Translations under genes and position numbers: made by a program
Assembly (NCBI GenBank): GCA_947303395.1
Contig: CAMYYD010000013.1
Span: forward strand, 1 to 63,476
Reading direction: 5' to 3'
DNA: 63,476 bases
Source: an uncultured Bacteroidales bacterium
GTDB lineage: Bacteria; Bacteroidota; Bacteroidia; Bacteroidales; F082
Notes under the pieces: model-generated
The model's database searches: none
Seen by the model: only the letters and a program-made list of their open reading frames with translations
What the model was told of the DNA's origin: nothing
Part shown: piece after piece, positions 1 to 9,721 of the stretch
How the letters are laid out: each line of letters begins with the position of its first letter
Numbering within the stretch: the stretch's first letter is position 1

Positions 1-10
1 TTTTTTTTAT

Positions 11-20
11 TATCTTTGCA
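11..20 (+). promoter_or_regulatory. Bacteroidetes -7 promoter element
   Basis: TATCTTTGCA matches the phylum consensus TAnnTTTG. It ends only two bases before the GTG start of the porin gene, so the transcript would be leaderless or have a leader of a few bases. The -33 element, if any, lies before the window. Confidence 0.7.
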
Positions 21-22
21 TC

Positions 23-1906
23 GTGAAATTTTTAAGGGTCATATTATTATTAATAGGTGTAATAAGCAGCCATTTTTTAATGGCCAGCACTACCCTTTTA
101 CATGTAAATGATTCTACAAGAGTTGATTCTACACTGGTAAGATATTTTTACGACAAACTTGATAATCAACAACTTGGAGACATAAAAGTTTGGGACACCA
201 CTACCCTTTCTGCTTCGTTTTATGACCCGACAAATCCGTTATTTGAGTATTATCAGGAACTGAGTAATTCGGGACATGCACATAAAAATCTGGAGTTCTC
301 CTTCCCTATTTCAATCGGATTCAACAACAAACTCGTTGCATACGACAAATTTATAGTTACAAAAGATAAAGTCCTCTACCCTATTGTTTATCAACCGTTT
401 ACTGATATAAGCTATATGATGGGAAGCAAAAAGGAACAGCATTTAAATGTTCTTTTCTGCAGAGAATTTTTGCCAAGATTTTTCGTTACGTTGAATTTTA
501 ATATTGATTATGCTCCTTCAGTTTATCAAAGAAGCTATGCGCAAAACCTATATTTTGTTGGTAATTTCAGATGGAATACGAAAAATGAACGCTATGGTTT
601 GAACGGTTATTATTTCACCAATAAAATCGACGTTTATGAAAACGGCGGCATTACTCACGACTCTATTTTCGTTGATTTGATTGAAACCGACAAAAGCGTT
701 ATTCCTGTCAATCTGATGAAAGCCAGCAATCTGATAAAGGTTTCAGGTTTTGGACTCAACCAATACTTTGTTTTAGGTTTGCCTGGAAGAATCAGTTATT
801 CATTTGATTATCAAAGAAATAGATACGTTTATAAAGACAAAGACTTATCTTCAGGATTTTACGATGGTTTTGACCCTGTTTTGAATCAGAATGAGACCTT
901 TGACAGCTTGACTTTTTATACCATTAAGAATGAAATAAGCTGGAACTCATTGAGTTACAATAAGTCCAACAACGACATTCCTTTCTATCTGACATTTGGA
1001 GCCGAGCATAATTACACGCATCACAACGGATACAAGGAAATCGTGACTGGAGAGCAGTTCGGAAAAGTTGATTATCAGAATGTTAGGGCAAAAGCAGGAA
1101 TCGTCATAAATTTATTCAAATCGACAAGAATTACTGGAAAAGGCGAGCTTATTTTCGGCGGCTATCAAGCTGGTGATTTTCTGTTAAACGGTCAGTGGAA
1201 ACAGTTTTTGGGCACAAATAAGAAGAATTTCGGTGCTTTGGTGTTTGATGTGAATCTTTCAAGAAAATCAGCGGATTGGTTTGAGGAGACTTATTATTCC
1301 AACAATTTCAGATGGAGCAACGATTTCAGTCCGTCGACATATTTGAGGTTGCAAGGTGCTTACGAAACACGTTGGTTATCAATTGGTTTAAAACAGACAA
1401 CCATAGATCATTACATCTATTTCGGTGAGGGTGCAAAACCAGTTCAATACACAGGAACACTCAACATCACTTCTGCATTTGCGAAATTTGACATAAAGTT
1501 AAAACACTTTGAGATTGGCGGTATAGCATCAATGCAAGTGGCTGATAATGAAGATGTTGTACATTTACCGTTGTTTTACGGAAAATTAAAACTCGGATGG
1601 AATGTCACGTTGGTAAAAGGCGTTTCGATGATGCAGCCGGCTGTTGTAATCAATTATTTCACAGAATATTACGCTGACGCATATATGCCAGCTTTGAGGA
1701 CATATTATCTGCAAAAAGACGTAAAAATAGGAAATTATCCATTCTTGGATTTCTATATCACATTCAAAATCAAAAGGGCGAATATCTTCGTGGGATATAC
1801 AAATATCTACAGTTTAAGCAAGGACAACAGATATTTCACCACGCCACATTATCCGATGAGAGATTCAAAATTCATTTTCGGAGTGAAATGGCGTTTATAC
1901 AAATAG
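23..1906 (+). CDS. Putative outer-membrane porin (Porin_10 family)
   Basis: A 627-residue secreted protein with a clear signal peptide (MKFLRV, then a hydrophobic stretch ending near MAS at about residue 22). The rest is rich in alternating aromatic and polar beta-strand segments and includes the YQPFTDISYMMGSKKEQ region and an ENGGI motif around residues 205-215. Both are typical of the Bacteroidetes putative porin family. It is expected to form an outer-membrane beta-barrel; the substrate is unknown. The start is GTG, chosen because it gives the intact signal peptide; the next ATG (position 79) would remove it. A -7 promoter element lies immediately upstream. The gene is convergent with the J-domain gene and the two stop codons abut. 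Confidence 0.82.
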   Translation: MKFLRVILLLIGVISSHFLMASTTLLHVNDSTRVDSTLVRYFYDKLDNQQLGDIKVWDTTTLSASFYDPTNPLFEYYQELSNSGHAHKNLEFSFPISIGFNNKLVAYDKFIVTKDKVLYPIVYQPFTDISYMMGSKKEQHLNVLFCREFLPRFFVTLNFNIDYAPSVYQRSYAQNLYFVGNFRWNTKNERYGLNGYYFTNKIDVYENGGITHDSIFVDLIETDKSVIPVNLMKASNLIKVSGFGLNQYFVLGLPGRISYSFDYQRNRYVYKDKDLSSGFYDGFDPVLNQNETFDSLTFYTIKNEISWNSLSYNKSNNDIPFYLTFGAEHNYTHHNGYKEIVTGEQFGKVDYQNVRAKAGIVINLFKSTRITGKGELIFGGYQAGDFLLNGQWKQFLGTNKKNFGALVFDVNLSRKSADWFEETYYSNNFRWSNDFSPSTYLRLQGAYETRWLSIGLKQTTIDHYIYFGEGAKPVQYTGTLNITSAFAKFDIKLKHFEIGGIASMQVADNEDVVHLPLFYGKLKLGWNVTLVKGVSMMQPAVVINYFTEYYADAYMPALRTYYLQKDVKIGNYPFLDFYITFKIKRANIFVGYTNIYSLSKDNRYFTTPHYPMRDSKFIFGVKWRLYK

Positions 1907-2668
1907 TTAGTTCATGCCGCGCTGCTTCTTGATTCTATCGTAAGCATCGTTAATCTCCTGGAATTTCTTTTCTGCAGCTTTGCGAACATCTTCGCCAAGA
2001 TAAGCCACTTTGTCAGGATGATTTTTCTTTGCCATTTCGCGATATGCCTTTTTAACCTCATCGTCTGAAGCTGACGGTGTGATTCCGAGAATAGTGTAGG
2101 CATCGTCGACCTGTTTGACAAACATAGCCTTAACTGATTCATAATCAGAGGTCATAATGCCCATATAGCGTGATATCGATTCGATTATTTCGACCTCATT
2201 TTCATGCACTTGTCCATCTGCAGAAGCGATACCGAACAGATAATGAAGCAGTTGCAACTTGGAGGAATAATCCATGTAGCGACCAATTTGCTGACTCACA
2301 TCGGCTATTTGGATATCCTGCTTGAGAATTTCACGCAAAGTGAGGATATATTTCTCAGCCTGTTCCTGACCAAAATTCGAAAGGAAGAAACGCTTCACGT
2401 AATCAAGCTCTGATTTTTTGACCGAGCCATCAGCTTTCATAACGGCAGCTGAAAGAACGAGCAAACTTGACGAGAAGTCCTTTTGTCGTGGCGTAGTGCC
2501 TAGAAAATCAGTATCTTTTCTTGAGTAACTACCACCAAAATAAGATCCGAGAGCCGCACCTATTATTCCACCTAAAGGTCCCAGCACCCAAAAACCGACG
2601 AAAAAACCAAGAATACTCGGCAAACAGCCTGAGCTTTTTTGTGGTTGATTATTATTGTTGTTTTCCAT
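1907..2668 (-). CDS. TerB-like / DnaJ-domain (DjlA-type) membrane-associated co-chaperone
   Basis: A 253-residue protein from the ATG at 2668 (a TTG two codons upstream would add only Met-Tyr). It has three parts: an Asn-rich N-terminus, a Gly-rich hydrophobic segment at about residues 15-48 resembling a glycine-zipper or membrane hairpin, a helical TerB-like region at about 65-170, and a C-terminal J domain. The J domain carries the HPD signature at about residues 217-219, followed by the [11 protein letters not shown] helix. J domains stimulate DnaK ATPase activity, and DjlA-type proteins bring DnaK to the membrane; the partner here is inferred. It appears monocistronic, with its own -7 element (TATTTTTG) about 28 bases upstream of the ATG. 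Confidence 0.8.
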   Translation of the reverse strand: MENNNNNQPQKSSGCLPSILGFFVGFWVLGPLGGIIGAALGSYFGGSYSRKDTDFLGTTPRQKDFSSSLLVLSAAVMKADGSVKKSELDYVKRFFLSNFGQEQAEKYILTLREILKQDIQIADVSQQIGRYMDYSSKLQLLHYLFGIASADGQVHENEVEIIESISRYMGIMTSDYESVKAMFVKQVDDAYTILGITPSASDDEVKKAYREMAKKNHPDKVAYLGEDVRKAAEKKFQEINDAYDRIKKQRGMN

Positions 2669-2695
2669 ATACAAATCTCTATTATTAATGATTTA

Positions 2696-2703
2696 CAAAA
2701 ATA
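2696..2703 (-). promoter_or_regulatory. -7 promoter element for the TerB/J-domain gene
   Basis: On the minus strand the bases read TATTTTTG, a perfect TAnnTTTG match, about 28 bases upstream of the ATG at 2668. Confidence 0.55.
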
Positions 2704-2746
2704 CAAAAAAATGTTAAAAAATTTATGATTTTTTTGAAATTTTCAC

Positions 2747-2754
2747 TAATTTTG
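2747..2754 (+). promoter_or_regulatory. -7 promoter element for ppdK
   Basis: TAATTTTG followed by CA matches the phylum -7 consensus. It lies 76 bases upstream of the ppdK ATG, giving an A/T-rich leader of about 70 bases. The facing minus-strand promoter at 2696-2703 makes this a divergent promoter region. Confidence 0.55.
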
Positions 2755-2830
2755 CAGTTTTCAAAAAAATATGTAGCATTTTCGCTAAAAAATTGAAAAT
2801 CATATAGTAGAACAACAAATAATTAAAAAA

Positions 2831-5560
2831 ATGAAAAAAACCAAGTACGTTTATCTTTTCGGCAACCGTACAGCCGAGGGTAACTCAACAATGAAGAATT
2901 TGTTGGGCGGTAAAGGTGCAAACTTGGCAGAGATGTGTCTGTTAGGTTTACCGGTTCCAGCAGGTCTCACAATCACAACTGAATGCTGCACAGCTTATTA
3001 CGCTAACAACTGCCAGCTTCCAGCAGGTTTGATGGATGAGGTTCATGCAGGTATCAAGAATATGGAGAACATCATGGGCATGAAATACGGCGACGCAAAG
3101 AATCCTCTCTTAGTGTCATGCCGTTCAGGCGCGCGCCAGTCAATGCCAGGTATGATGGACACCGTTTTGAACATCGGTCTCTGCTCAAAGACAATCCCTG
3201 GTTTGATCGCAAAAACCAACAACGAACGTTTCGTTTACGATTCATATCGCCGTTTGATCATGATGTACGCCGACGTCGTCATGGAGAAGGCTGAAGACAG
3301 AGAGCCTGTGAAAGGCAAAGGTATCCGTAAGATTTTGGACGATAAACTCGATGCTTTCAAGGCAAAGAAAGGTTACAAATCAGATACAGAAATCACAGCA
3401 GCTGAACTCAAATCTTTAGCTGAAGATTTCAAGAAGATCATTAAGAAAGAACTCGGAACAGAGTTCCCGGATGACGCAGAGATGCAGCTTGAAGGCGGTA
3501 TCAGAGCCGTGTTCAAGAGCTGGAACGGTAAGAAAGCTGTGTCATACAGAAGAATCGAAGGTATTCCTGAGGATTGGGGAACAGCTGTCAACGTGCAGAC
3601 CATGGTGTTCGGTAACATGGGTGAAAACTCAGCAACAGGTGTTGCTTTCACACGTGACCCTGCAACAGGCGACAACAAGTTCTATGGCGAATGGCTGATC
3701 AACGCTCAAGGTGAGGACGTCGTGGCAGGTATCCGCACTCCTAACCCATTGAACAAAGCCACCAAGAACGAGAAAAACAAGAAGATGCCTTCAATGGAAG
3801 AGCTTATGCCACAGACTTACAAAGAGTTGTGCGACGTTCGCGACACATTGGAGAACTTCTACAAAGACATGCTCGATATCGAGTTCACAATCCAGGACGG
3901 TAAATTATACATGTTGCAGTGCCGCGTTGGTAAACGTACAGGTGTTGCAGCAGTCAACATGGCTCTCGACATGCTTCACGAAGGCAGAATCGACGAGGCT
4001 ACAGCTGTGATGAGACTCGGTGTCAACCAGATTGACGAGCTCCTCCACCCTATCCTCGACGCTAAAGACGAGAAGAGCAAGAGCGTTTTGGCTCACGGTC
4101 TTCCAGCAGGTCCTGGCGGTGCGGTCGGTAGAATCGCATTGAGCAGCGAGAAAGCTATGGAATATAGAAACGCAAAGCAGGCTAACATCCTCGTCCGTGA
4201 AGAGACCAACCCTGAGGACGTTGAAGGTATGCGCGCTGCTGACGGTATCCTCACACAGCGTGGCGGTATGACCTCACACGCAGCTTTGGTTGCACGTGGC
4301 TGGGGTAAATGCTGCATCGTAGGTTGCGAGGCTGTCCATATCAACGAGAAAGAAGGCACTGTGAAAATCGGTGAAAAGACATACAAAGAAGGCGACGTTA
4401 TTTCACTCAACGGAACAAAAGGTTATGTGTACGACGGTTCAGTTAAGACCATCGACGCTACAGAAAACAAGCGTTTCCAGGAGTTCATGAAACTCGTCGA
4501 CAAATATCGTAAGATGGGTGTCCGCACCAACGCTGATAACCCGGACGACGCACAGCGTGCTGTCAGCTTCGGTGCTGAAGGTATCGGCTTGTTCCGTATC
4601 GAGCACATGTTCTACGGCAAGAACAGCGAGAAACCTCTTGCAAAACTCCGTAAGATGATCCTTGCCGACACAACAGAAGCACGTAAGGCAGCTTTGGCAG
4701 AACTCGAGCCATACATCCTCGAGTCAGTGAAGGCCACAATGAAGGTTTTGGACGGCAAACCTGTCACCTTCCGTTTGATGGACCCACCATTACACGAGTT
4801 CGTACCTCATACACTCGACAAACAGAAAGCAGTTGCTGCAGATCCTGAGTACAACATCACTCTCAAGAAGCTCCAGAAACGTATCGAAGAATTGAAGGAA
4901 GTCAACCCGATGATGGGTCTCCGCGGCGTTCGTCTCGGTATCGTTTATCCAGAGATTTCAGAGACACAGTTCCGTGCTTTGTTTGAGGCTACAGCACAGT
5001 TGATGAAGGAGAAGAAACATCCACATCTCGAAATCATGGTTCCTCTCACAATCAACGTGAAAGAGCTTGAAAACCAGAAAGCTATCGCAGAGCGCGTCAA
5101 GGCTGAGATTGAAAAGAAATACAAAGTCAACATTGAGTACATGTACGGCACAATGATCGAGATCCCACGCGCAACATTAGTCGCAGACAAGATCGCTGAA
5201 GTTGCACAGTTCTTCTCATTCGGTACCAACGACTTGACTCAGATGACATTCGGTTTCTCACGCGACGACGTCAACTCAATCGTTCACAGCTATATCGACC
5301 AGAAGATCATCCCTGCCGATCCATTCAACACATTGGATCAGGAAGGCGTTGGCCAGCTGGTGAAGTTGGGTGTTGAACGCGGACGTTCGACAAGAAACAA
5401 CCTGAAGTGCGGTGTTTGCGGCGAGCACGGTGGTGACCCGGCATCAGTAGAGTTCTTCTACGGCGCAGGTTTGAACTACGTTTCATGCTCACCATTCCGC
5501 GTGCCGGTTGCAAGACTGGCTGCGGCACAGGCTGCAATTAAGGCTGAAAGAGCAAAATAA
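2831..5560 (+). CDS. ppdK: Pyruvate, phosphate dikinase
   Basis: A 909-residue cytoplasmic enzyme interconverting pyruvate + ATP + Pi and PEP + AMP + PPi, near the usual family length (about 875-910). The N-terminal ATP-grasp domain shows GGKGANLAEM near residue 27. The central phosphohistidine domain carries GGMTSHAALVARGWGK, with the phosphorylated His at residue 483. The C-terminal PEP/pyruvate barrel ends with CGVCGEHGGDP, whose second Cys (residue 863) matches the catalytic acid/base Cys of the family. Codon use is strongly biased (AAG, GGT, GTT), suggesting high expression. With pckA just downstream it suggests a reversible PEP/pyruvate node using PPi, common in anaerobic Bacteroidetes. 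It is followed by a terminator-like hairpin. Confidence 0.97.
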   Translation: MKKTKYVYLFGNRTAEGNSTMKNLLGGKGANLAEMCLLGLPVPAGLTITTECCTAYYANNCQLPAGLMDEVHAGIKNMENIMGMKYGDAKNPLLVSCRSGARQSMPGMMDTVLNIGLCSKTIPGLIAKTNNERFVYDSYRRLIMMYADVVMEKAEDREPVKGKGIRKILDDKLDAFKAKKGYKSDTEITAAELKSLAEDFKKIIKKELGTEFPDDAEMQLEGGIRAVFKSWNGKKAVSYRRIEGIPEDWGTAVNVQTMVFGNMGENSATGVAFTRDPATGDNKFYGEWLINAQGEDVVAGIRTPNPLNKATKNEKNKKMPSMEELMPQTYKELCDVRDTLENFYKDMLDIEFTIQDGKLYMLQCRVGKRTGVAAVNMALDMLHEGRIDEATAVMRLGVNQIDELLHPILDAKDEKSKSVLAHGLPAGPGGAVGRIALSSEKAMEYRNAKQANILVREETNPEDVEGMRAADGILTQRGGMTSHAALVARGWGKCCIVGCEAVHINEKEGTVKIGEKTYKEGDVISLNGTKGYVYDGSVKTIDATENKRFQEFMKLVDKYRKMGVRTNADNPDDAQRAVSFGAEGIGLFRIEHMFYGKNSEKPLAKLRKMILADTTEARKAALAELEPYILESVKATMKVLDGKPVTFRLMDPPLHEFVPHTLDKQKAVAADPEYNITLKKLQKRIEELKEVNPMMGLRGVRLGIVYPEISETQFRALFEATAQLMKEKKHPHLEIMVPLTINVKELENQKAIAERVKAEIEKKYKVNIEYMYGTMIEIPRATLVADKIAEVAQFFSFGTNDLTQMTFGFSRDDVNSIVHSYIDQKIIPADPFNTLDQEGVGQLVKLGVERGRSTRNNLKCGVCGEHGGDPASVEFFYGAGLNYVSCSPFRVPVARLAAAQAAIKAERAK

Positions 5561-5576
5561 TCGAATGATTATAAAC

Positions 5577-5610
5577 AAAAAATGGGGTGTCGATCGGCAT
5601 CCCATTTTTT
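5577..5610 (+). terminator. Rho-independent terminator after ppdK (probably bidirectional)
   Basis: AAAATGGGGTG and CATCCCATTTT pair (one G-T wobble) around the loop TCGATCGG and run into a T tract. The reverse strand also ends in a T tract, so it can serve the convergent acyltransferase gene too. Confidence 0.75.
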
Positions 5611-5617
5611 ATTTCCT

Positions 5618-6484
5618 TTAATCAAATTTATGTTTCCAGCGGCGATGAGACCACAGCCAGTAATATGGGTGGTTCTTTATCGTTTGTTCAAGTAATTCCA
5701 CGTATTTCTGCATGATGGCGCCTTCTGGCAACTCATTGGGATGTTCGCAGATTTCATGGACGTCGAGGCGATATTTGCCAATGCGCTCTTTGATGACTTC
5801 GTAATAGAAGACTGGAAGGTCGTATTTGCGGGCGAAGCCTTCAGAACCACGGATGAAACCTGTGCGACGATGCAGAAAATCAGTGACATAGCAGCGCTCA
5901 GGGTTAGAAGGATTCTGATCGGAGAGAATCATGTAGGCGGCTGGGATGTGGTTTTCCTCATGATATGCCATCACCTCGCGGACGTTGTCGTGGAAAACGA
6001 CTTGATCACCGTAACGTGTTCTGGCTCTGTTGATTAGCTTCTCAAAGACCTTGTTCGTATTGTGCGCCCCCACTCCTATTCCGTGGTGCTTAAACTGCAT
6101 ATCTACACTCAAAACCATCCACTCCCAGTTGTTGTGATGACTCGACATCAAAACGACACTCTTGCCTTGGTCGAAATACTTATTCACCACTTCAGGATTC
6201 GAGCAATGATAGCGACGTAAAACGTTTTTGCGACTCATTGTCAACATCTTAAGCATCTCGGCGGCAAGCTGTGCAAAGTGAAAATAATAACGCTGACGAG
6301 CCTTCCACACCTGCCATTTGCTCCATTCAGGGAATGATTTTGCGAAATTATCGTCAATAATCCGTCGCCTATACCTTATTATAAATGCCATTATCAGATA
6401 AAAAGGAAAACAAATCAGATAAAGCAGAAACAAAGGCAATATCGAAAGCGGATATAATATGAAATAAAACAAAAAATAAGTCAT
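5618..6484 (-). CDS. Lipid A biosynthesis acyltransferase (LpxL/HtrB family)
   Basis: A 288-residue inner-membrane acyltransferase of the kind that transfers a secondary acyl chain from acyl-ACP to a lipid A precursor. The N-terminus has one or two hydrophobic segments (residues 1-37). The catalytic HX4E signature is seen as H116-H-N-N-W-E121 in a SSHHNNWEW context, and a second family block, SDQNPSNPERCY, lies near residues 185-198. Length is typical for Bacteroidetes LpxL-like proteins (about 290). It appears monocistronic and is convergent with ppdK. Acyl-chain specificity cannot be read from the sequence, so no gene symbol is given. Confidence 0.88.
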   Translation of the reverse strand: MTYFLFYFILYPLSILPLFLLYLICFPFYLIMAFIIRYRRRIIDDNFAKSFPEWSKWQVWKARQRYYFHFAQLAAEMLKMLTMSRKNVLRRYHCSNPEVVNKYFDQGKSVVLMSSHHNNWEWMVLSVDMQFKHHGIGVGAHNTNKVFEKLINRARTRYGDQVVFHDNVREVMAYHEENHIPAAYMILSDQNPSNPERCYVTDFLHRRTGFIRGSEGFARKYDLPVFYYEVIKERIGKYRLDVHEICEHPNELPEGAIMQKYVELLEQTIKNHPYYWLWSHRRWKHKFD

Positions 6485-6598
6485 CTCTAAAATTTTTGCG
6501 GCGTAAAATTACATAATTTTTTTCAAAAGTGTTGTTTTATTCAAATTTTATTTAGAACTTTGCATTTTATTTAGGAATTTATCATTAATAAAAAAGAT

Positions 6599-8230
6599 AT
6601 GGCTAAAAACATTAACGAATTGAGAGAGGCTTTGACCTCTTACGGCATCAAGGATGTCAAGGAAATTTATTATAATCCTTCATACGAGGACCTTTACAAG
6701 GCTGAGATGAACCCGGCTTTGACAGGTTTTGAGAAAGGTGTTGAGACAGAGCTTAAGGCCGTCAACGTGATGACTGGTATCTACACAGGCCGCTCGCCTA
6801 AGGACAAATACATCGTCATGGACAAGAACTCGAAGGACACCGTGTGGTGGAACACCCCTGTTTATCCTAACGACAACCACGAAATGAGCGAGAAAGTGTG
6901 GGAAGAAGTGAAAACTCTCGCAAAGAAACAGCTATCAGGCAAGAATCTTTACGTCGTTGACGCTTTCTGCGGCGCTAACAAAGACACCCGCATGGCTGTG
7001 CGTTTCATCATGGAAGTCGCTTGGCAGGCACACTTCGTGCTCAACATGTTCATCAAACCGACTGAGGAAGAGCTCAAAGAGTTCAAACCGAACTTCACAG
7101 TTTACACAGCAAGCAAAGCTAAAGTCGAGAACTACAAAGAGTTAGGTTTGAACAGCGACACCTGCGTGGCATTCAACGTGACATCACGCGAGCAGGTTAT
7201 CTTGAACACATGGTACGGCGGCGAGATGAAGAAAGGTATGTTCTCAATGATGAACTACTATCTGCCTCTGAAGGGCATCGCATCAATGCACTGCTCAGCA
7301 AATACTGACATGAAGGGCGAAAACACCGCTATCTTCTTCGGTTTGTCAGGCACAGGAAAGACCACCCTTTCGACCGACCCGAAACGTTTGCTTATCGGTG
7401 ACGACGAGCACGGCTGGGACGATGAGGGCGTGTTCAACTTCGAAGGCGGCTGCTACGCAAAGGTCATCAACCTTGACAAAGAGAGCGAGCCAGACATCTA
7501 CAACGCCATCAAACGCAACGCATTGCTTGAAAACGTTACCGTTGACGCAAAGGGCAAGATCGACTTCAAAGACAAGAGCGTGACAGAAAACACACGTGTC
7601 AGCTACCCTATCGAGCACATCGAGAAGATCGTGAAGAACGTGCGTCCTGTGTCAGCTGGTCCAACAGCAAAGAACGTCATCTTCCTTTCAGCAGATGCAT
7701 TCGGAGTGTTGCCTCCAGTGTCAATCTTGACTCCAGACCAGTGCAAATACTACTTCTTGAGCGGCTTCACCGCAAAATTGGCAGGTACAGAACGCGGTAT
7801 CACCGAGCCTACCCCGACATTCAGTGCATGCTTCGGCCAGGCATTCCTCGAGCTGCATCCAACAAAATATGCTGAGGAACTCGTAAAACGCATGGAGAAG
7901 AGCAACGCCAAGGCATACTTGGTGAACACAGGCTGGAACGGAACTGGCAAACGTATCTCGATCCGCGACACACGTGGTATCATCGACGCTATCCTCGACG
8001 GTTCGATCGAGAAGGCTCCAACCAAGAAGATCCCATATTTCGATTTCGAGGTTCCAACAGCATTGCCAGGTGTAGATCCGAAGATTTTGGACCCACGCGA
8101 CACCTACGCAAACGTCGAAGAATGGAACAAGAAAGCTGAAGATCTGGCCGGCAGATTCATCAAGAACTTCGGCAAGTTCACAACAAATGAAGCTGGCAAG
8201 GCTTTGGTGAAAGCTGGTCCACAACTTTAA
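6599..8230 (+). CDS. pckA: Phosphoenolpyruvate carboxykinase (ATP)
   Basis: A 543-residue cytoplasmic enzyme for oxaloacetate + ATP <-> PEP + CO2 + ADP. The PEPCK P-loop GLSGTGKT is at residues 248-255, followed by the metal/kinase-2 block [13 protein letters not shown], and TGRSPKDK near residue 62 matches the substrate-binding RSPKDK motif. Length fits the ATP-dependent class (about 530-540), not the GTP class (about 600). In anaerobic Bacteroidales it usually runs in the carboxylating direction, feeding succinate and propionate formation from CO2; that is family knowledge. Codon bias resembles ppdK. A TAGAACTTTGCA sequence about 45 bases upstream is a weak promoter candidate. A terminator built from heptad repeats follows. 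Confidence 0.97.
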   Translation: MAKNINELREALTSYGIKDVKEIYYNPSYEDLYKAEMNPALTGFEKGVETELKAVNVMTGIYTGRSPKDKYIVMDKNSKDTVWWNTPVYPNDNHEMSEKVWEEVKTLAKKQLSGKNLYVVDAFCGANKDTRMAVRFIMEVAWQAHFVLNMFIKPTEEELKEFKPNFTVYTASKAKVENYKELGLNSDTCVAFNVTSREQVILNTWYGGEMKKGMFSMMNYYLPLKGIASMHCSANTDMKGENTAIFFGLSGTGKTTLSTDPKRLLIGDDEHGWDDEGVFNFEGGCYAKVINLDKESEPDIYNAIKRNALLENVTVDAKGKIDFKDKSVTENTRVSYPIEHIEKIVKNVRPVSAGPTAKNVIFLSADAFGVLPPVSILTPDQCKYYFLSGFTAKLAGTERGITEPTPTFSACFGQAFLELHPTKYAEELVKRMEKSNAKAYLVNTGWNGTGKRISIRDTRGIIDAILDGSIEKAPTKKIPYFDFEVPTALPGVDPKILDPRDTYANVEEWNKKAEDLAGRFIKNFGKFTTNEAGKALVKAGPQL

Positions 8231-8281
8231 TTAGACTTTAGACATTAGACCTTAGACTTTAGTTAGTCTAGGGTCTTTTTT
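8231..8281 (+). repeat. TTAGACN heptad repeat, 3' end of pckA, forming a terminator
   Basis: Starting directly after the stop codon there are about four near-perfect 7-base units TTAGACT / TTAGACA / TTAGACC. The last units form the hairpin AGACCTTAGACT...AGTCTAGGGTCT (8247-8276) followed by a T tract, so the repeat also works as a rho-independent terminator. Confidence 0.8.
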
Positions 8282-8303
8282 ATAATCATTAAAAATTATT
8301 AAC

Positions 8304-9617
8304 ATGAAAAGACTCTTACTATTAGCAATTGCAGCGTTTTTTGCATTGACAATCAACGCTCAGGAGTATTATGTGTCGAAGGACACTGGCAGCAACCGTG
8401 GTGACGGCAGCAAGGAGAAGCCGTACAAAAACCTTCAGAAAGCCATCGACGCTGTTCCAGAAGGAGCGACAATTTACGTGGCAGAAGGCAACTATTTCGG
8501 AATGCTTGACGCCGGCAACATCAATGTTACAAAATGCGTAAAGATTTACGGCGGTTACAACACCACCTTCAGTGAGCGTAACATCTTGACACACAGAACA
8601 ATGGTTCAGCCGACAGCAGAGTCGAACGGCACTGCAAAAGGTGGCGGAACGATGATCATCAAGGTGAACAATCCGAATGGTGAGATTGTGGTTGACGGTC
8701 TTTTGTTTGACCGCGGCAACAGCATCTCCTACAACCAGCGCGGCGAAGGCAAGCCAAAAGGCGTTGAGTCACCGATGATGAACCCGATAGGCACTGGCGG
8801 AATCGGCGGTCCAAATCTCGACCAGACCAACGTTTTGACTACAGAGACAAGAGAGTTATATCTCGACAATCCAAATTGCAAGAGCATCGTCATCCGCAAC
8901 TGCGCTTTCGTGAACGCACCGAATTACGGAGTCGGCGGAATGTTCCAAGGTGAGGTCACCATTGACAACTGTATTTTCGTGAACTGCCGTATGATTGCCT
9001 GCGATGTTATGGGCAGTAACGGACAGAAGTACCAGACAGTTCATTTCACCAACAACACAGTTTTGTTCACATGGTCACGCTTGAAAGACTACGACGACAT
9101 GGGCTACGGTTTCCGTTACAACAACGGCACCCACAGCTATGTTGACCACTGCATCATAGGCTGCAGCATCTACGCTGGTCTCGACAGATGCCGTTTAGAT
9201 TACAAGGACAAGGAAGCCCAAAAGATTGCAGAAACCACAAACAACATGTTCTTCTTGAACAGACGGGCTGATGCGGCACTCGCAGGAGGCGGAAAATTTC
9301 TTATGATTAGCGTTGACCAATTTGAAGACGCTGAGCCATTGACAGCAATAGACGGCTGCATTGGAATGTCCGATCCGAAAGTTTTCAACGGAAAGATCAA
9401 TGAAGCATATTTGAAAGGATTCGCCAACGCCACTTACAAAGAAAGCGTTGATTATCAACCGAGTTCAGCCGACAACAAGCTTCGCGCTGCTTTGGGATTG
9501 AACAAACAGGGCACTATCAATTCATCAGCATCGATGTTTGCAAACAGATATCCATTTGAGGATGCGCTGAAGTTGTTTGGTGCTGTTAATGGATACGGAG
9601 CTCAGATGCCGAAATGA
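8304..9617 (+). CDS. Secreted right-handed beta-helix protein
   Basis: A 437-residue protein with a signal peptide (MKRLLLLAIAAFFALTINAQ) followed directly by the block EYYVSKDTGSNRGDGSKEKPYKNLQ. That block opens DUF1565/pectin-lyase-fold beta-helix proteins: a Gly/Asp-rich start, then KPYKNLQKAIDAVPEGATIYVAEG. Repeated short strands such as VVDGLLF, IVIRNCAF, VTIDNCIF and YVDHCII continue the helix to about residue 300. Such proteins are exported to the periplasm or surface and often bind or process polysaccharide. No catalytic residues can be assigned, so enzymatic activity is not claimed. It has no partner genes, and heptad repeats lie on both sides. Confidence 0.75.
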   Translation: MKRLLLLAIAAFFALTINAQEYYVSKDTGSNRGDGSKEKPYKNLQKAIDAVPEGATIYVAEGNYFGMLDAGNINVTKCVKIYGGYNTTFSERNILTHRTMVQPTAESNGTAKGGGTMIIKVNNPNGEIVVDGLLFDRGNSISYNQRGEGKPKGVESPMMNPIGTGGIGGPNLDQTNVLTTETRELYLDNPNCKSIVIRNCAFVNAPNYGVGGMFQGEVTIDNCIFVNCRMIACDVMGSNGQKYQTVHFTNNTVLFTWSRLKDYDDMGYGFRYNNGTHSYVDHCIIGCSIYAGLDRCRLDYKDKEAQKIAETTNNMFFLNRRADAALAGGGKFLMISVDQFEDAEPLTAIDGCIGMSDPKVFNGKINEAYLKGFANATYKESVDYQPSSADNKLRAALGLNKQGTINSSASMFANRYPFEDALKLFGAVNGYGAQMPK

Positions 9618-9666
9618 GACTTTAGTCGTTAGACATTAGACTTTAGACCTTAGGCATTAGTCATTA
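9615..9666 (+). repeat. TTAGACN heptad repeat, 3' end of the beta-helix gene
   Basis: About six degenerate 7-base units (TTTAGTCG, TTAGACA, TTAGACT, TTAGACC, TTAGGCA, TTAGTCA) run from the stop codon into the following terminator. They are in the same orientation as the copies after pckA, cdaA and hydF. Confidence 0.75.
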
Positions 9667-9667
9667 A

Positions 9668-9701
9668 AAAAACGACCGGGATTTAATCTCGGCCGTTTCT
9701 T
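9668..9701 (+). terminator. Bidirectional terminator between the beta-helix gene and dnaN
   Basis: AAACGACCGGGAT and ATCTCGGCCGTTT pair with one mismatch and one wobble around a short A/T loop. A tract before and T tract after serve both convergent genes. Confidence 0.75.
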
Positions 9702-9721
9702 TATTTAATCGTCAATCCTGA

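Noticed and set aside
3373..5537. Several long open frames opposite or out of frame with ppdK (for example 3373-3678, 4093-4410, 4945-5229 minus strand)
   Set aside because: They are shadows of the highly biased ppdK codons; no start signals, signal peptides or family features, and the plus-strand enzyme is unequivocal. The same applies to frames opposite pckA, gdhA, hydG and parC.
8231..8281. Heptad arrays as CRISPR
   Set aside because: The units are 7 bases, directly contiguous, without spacers, and no cas genes occur in the window.
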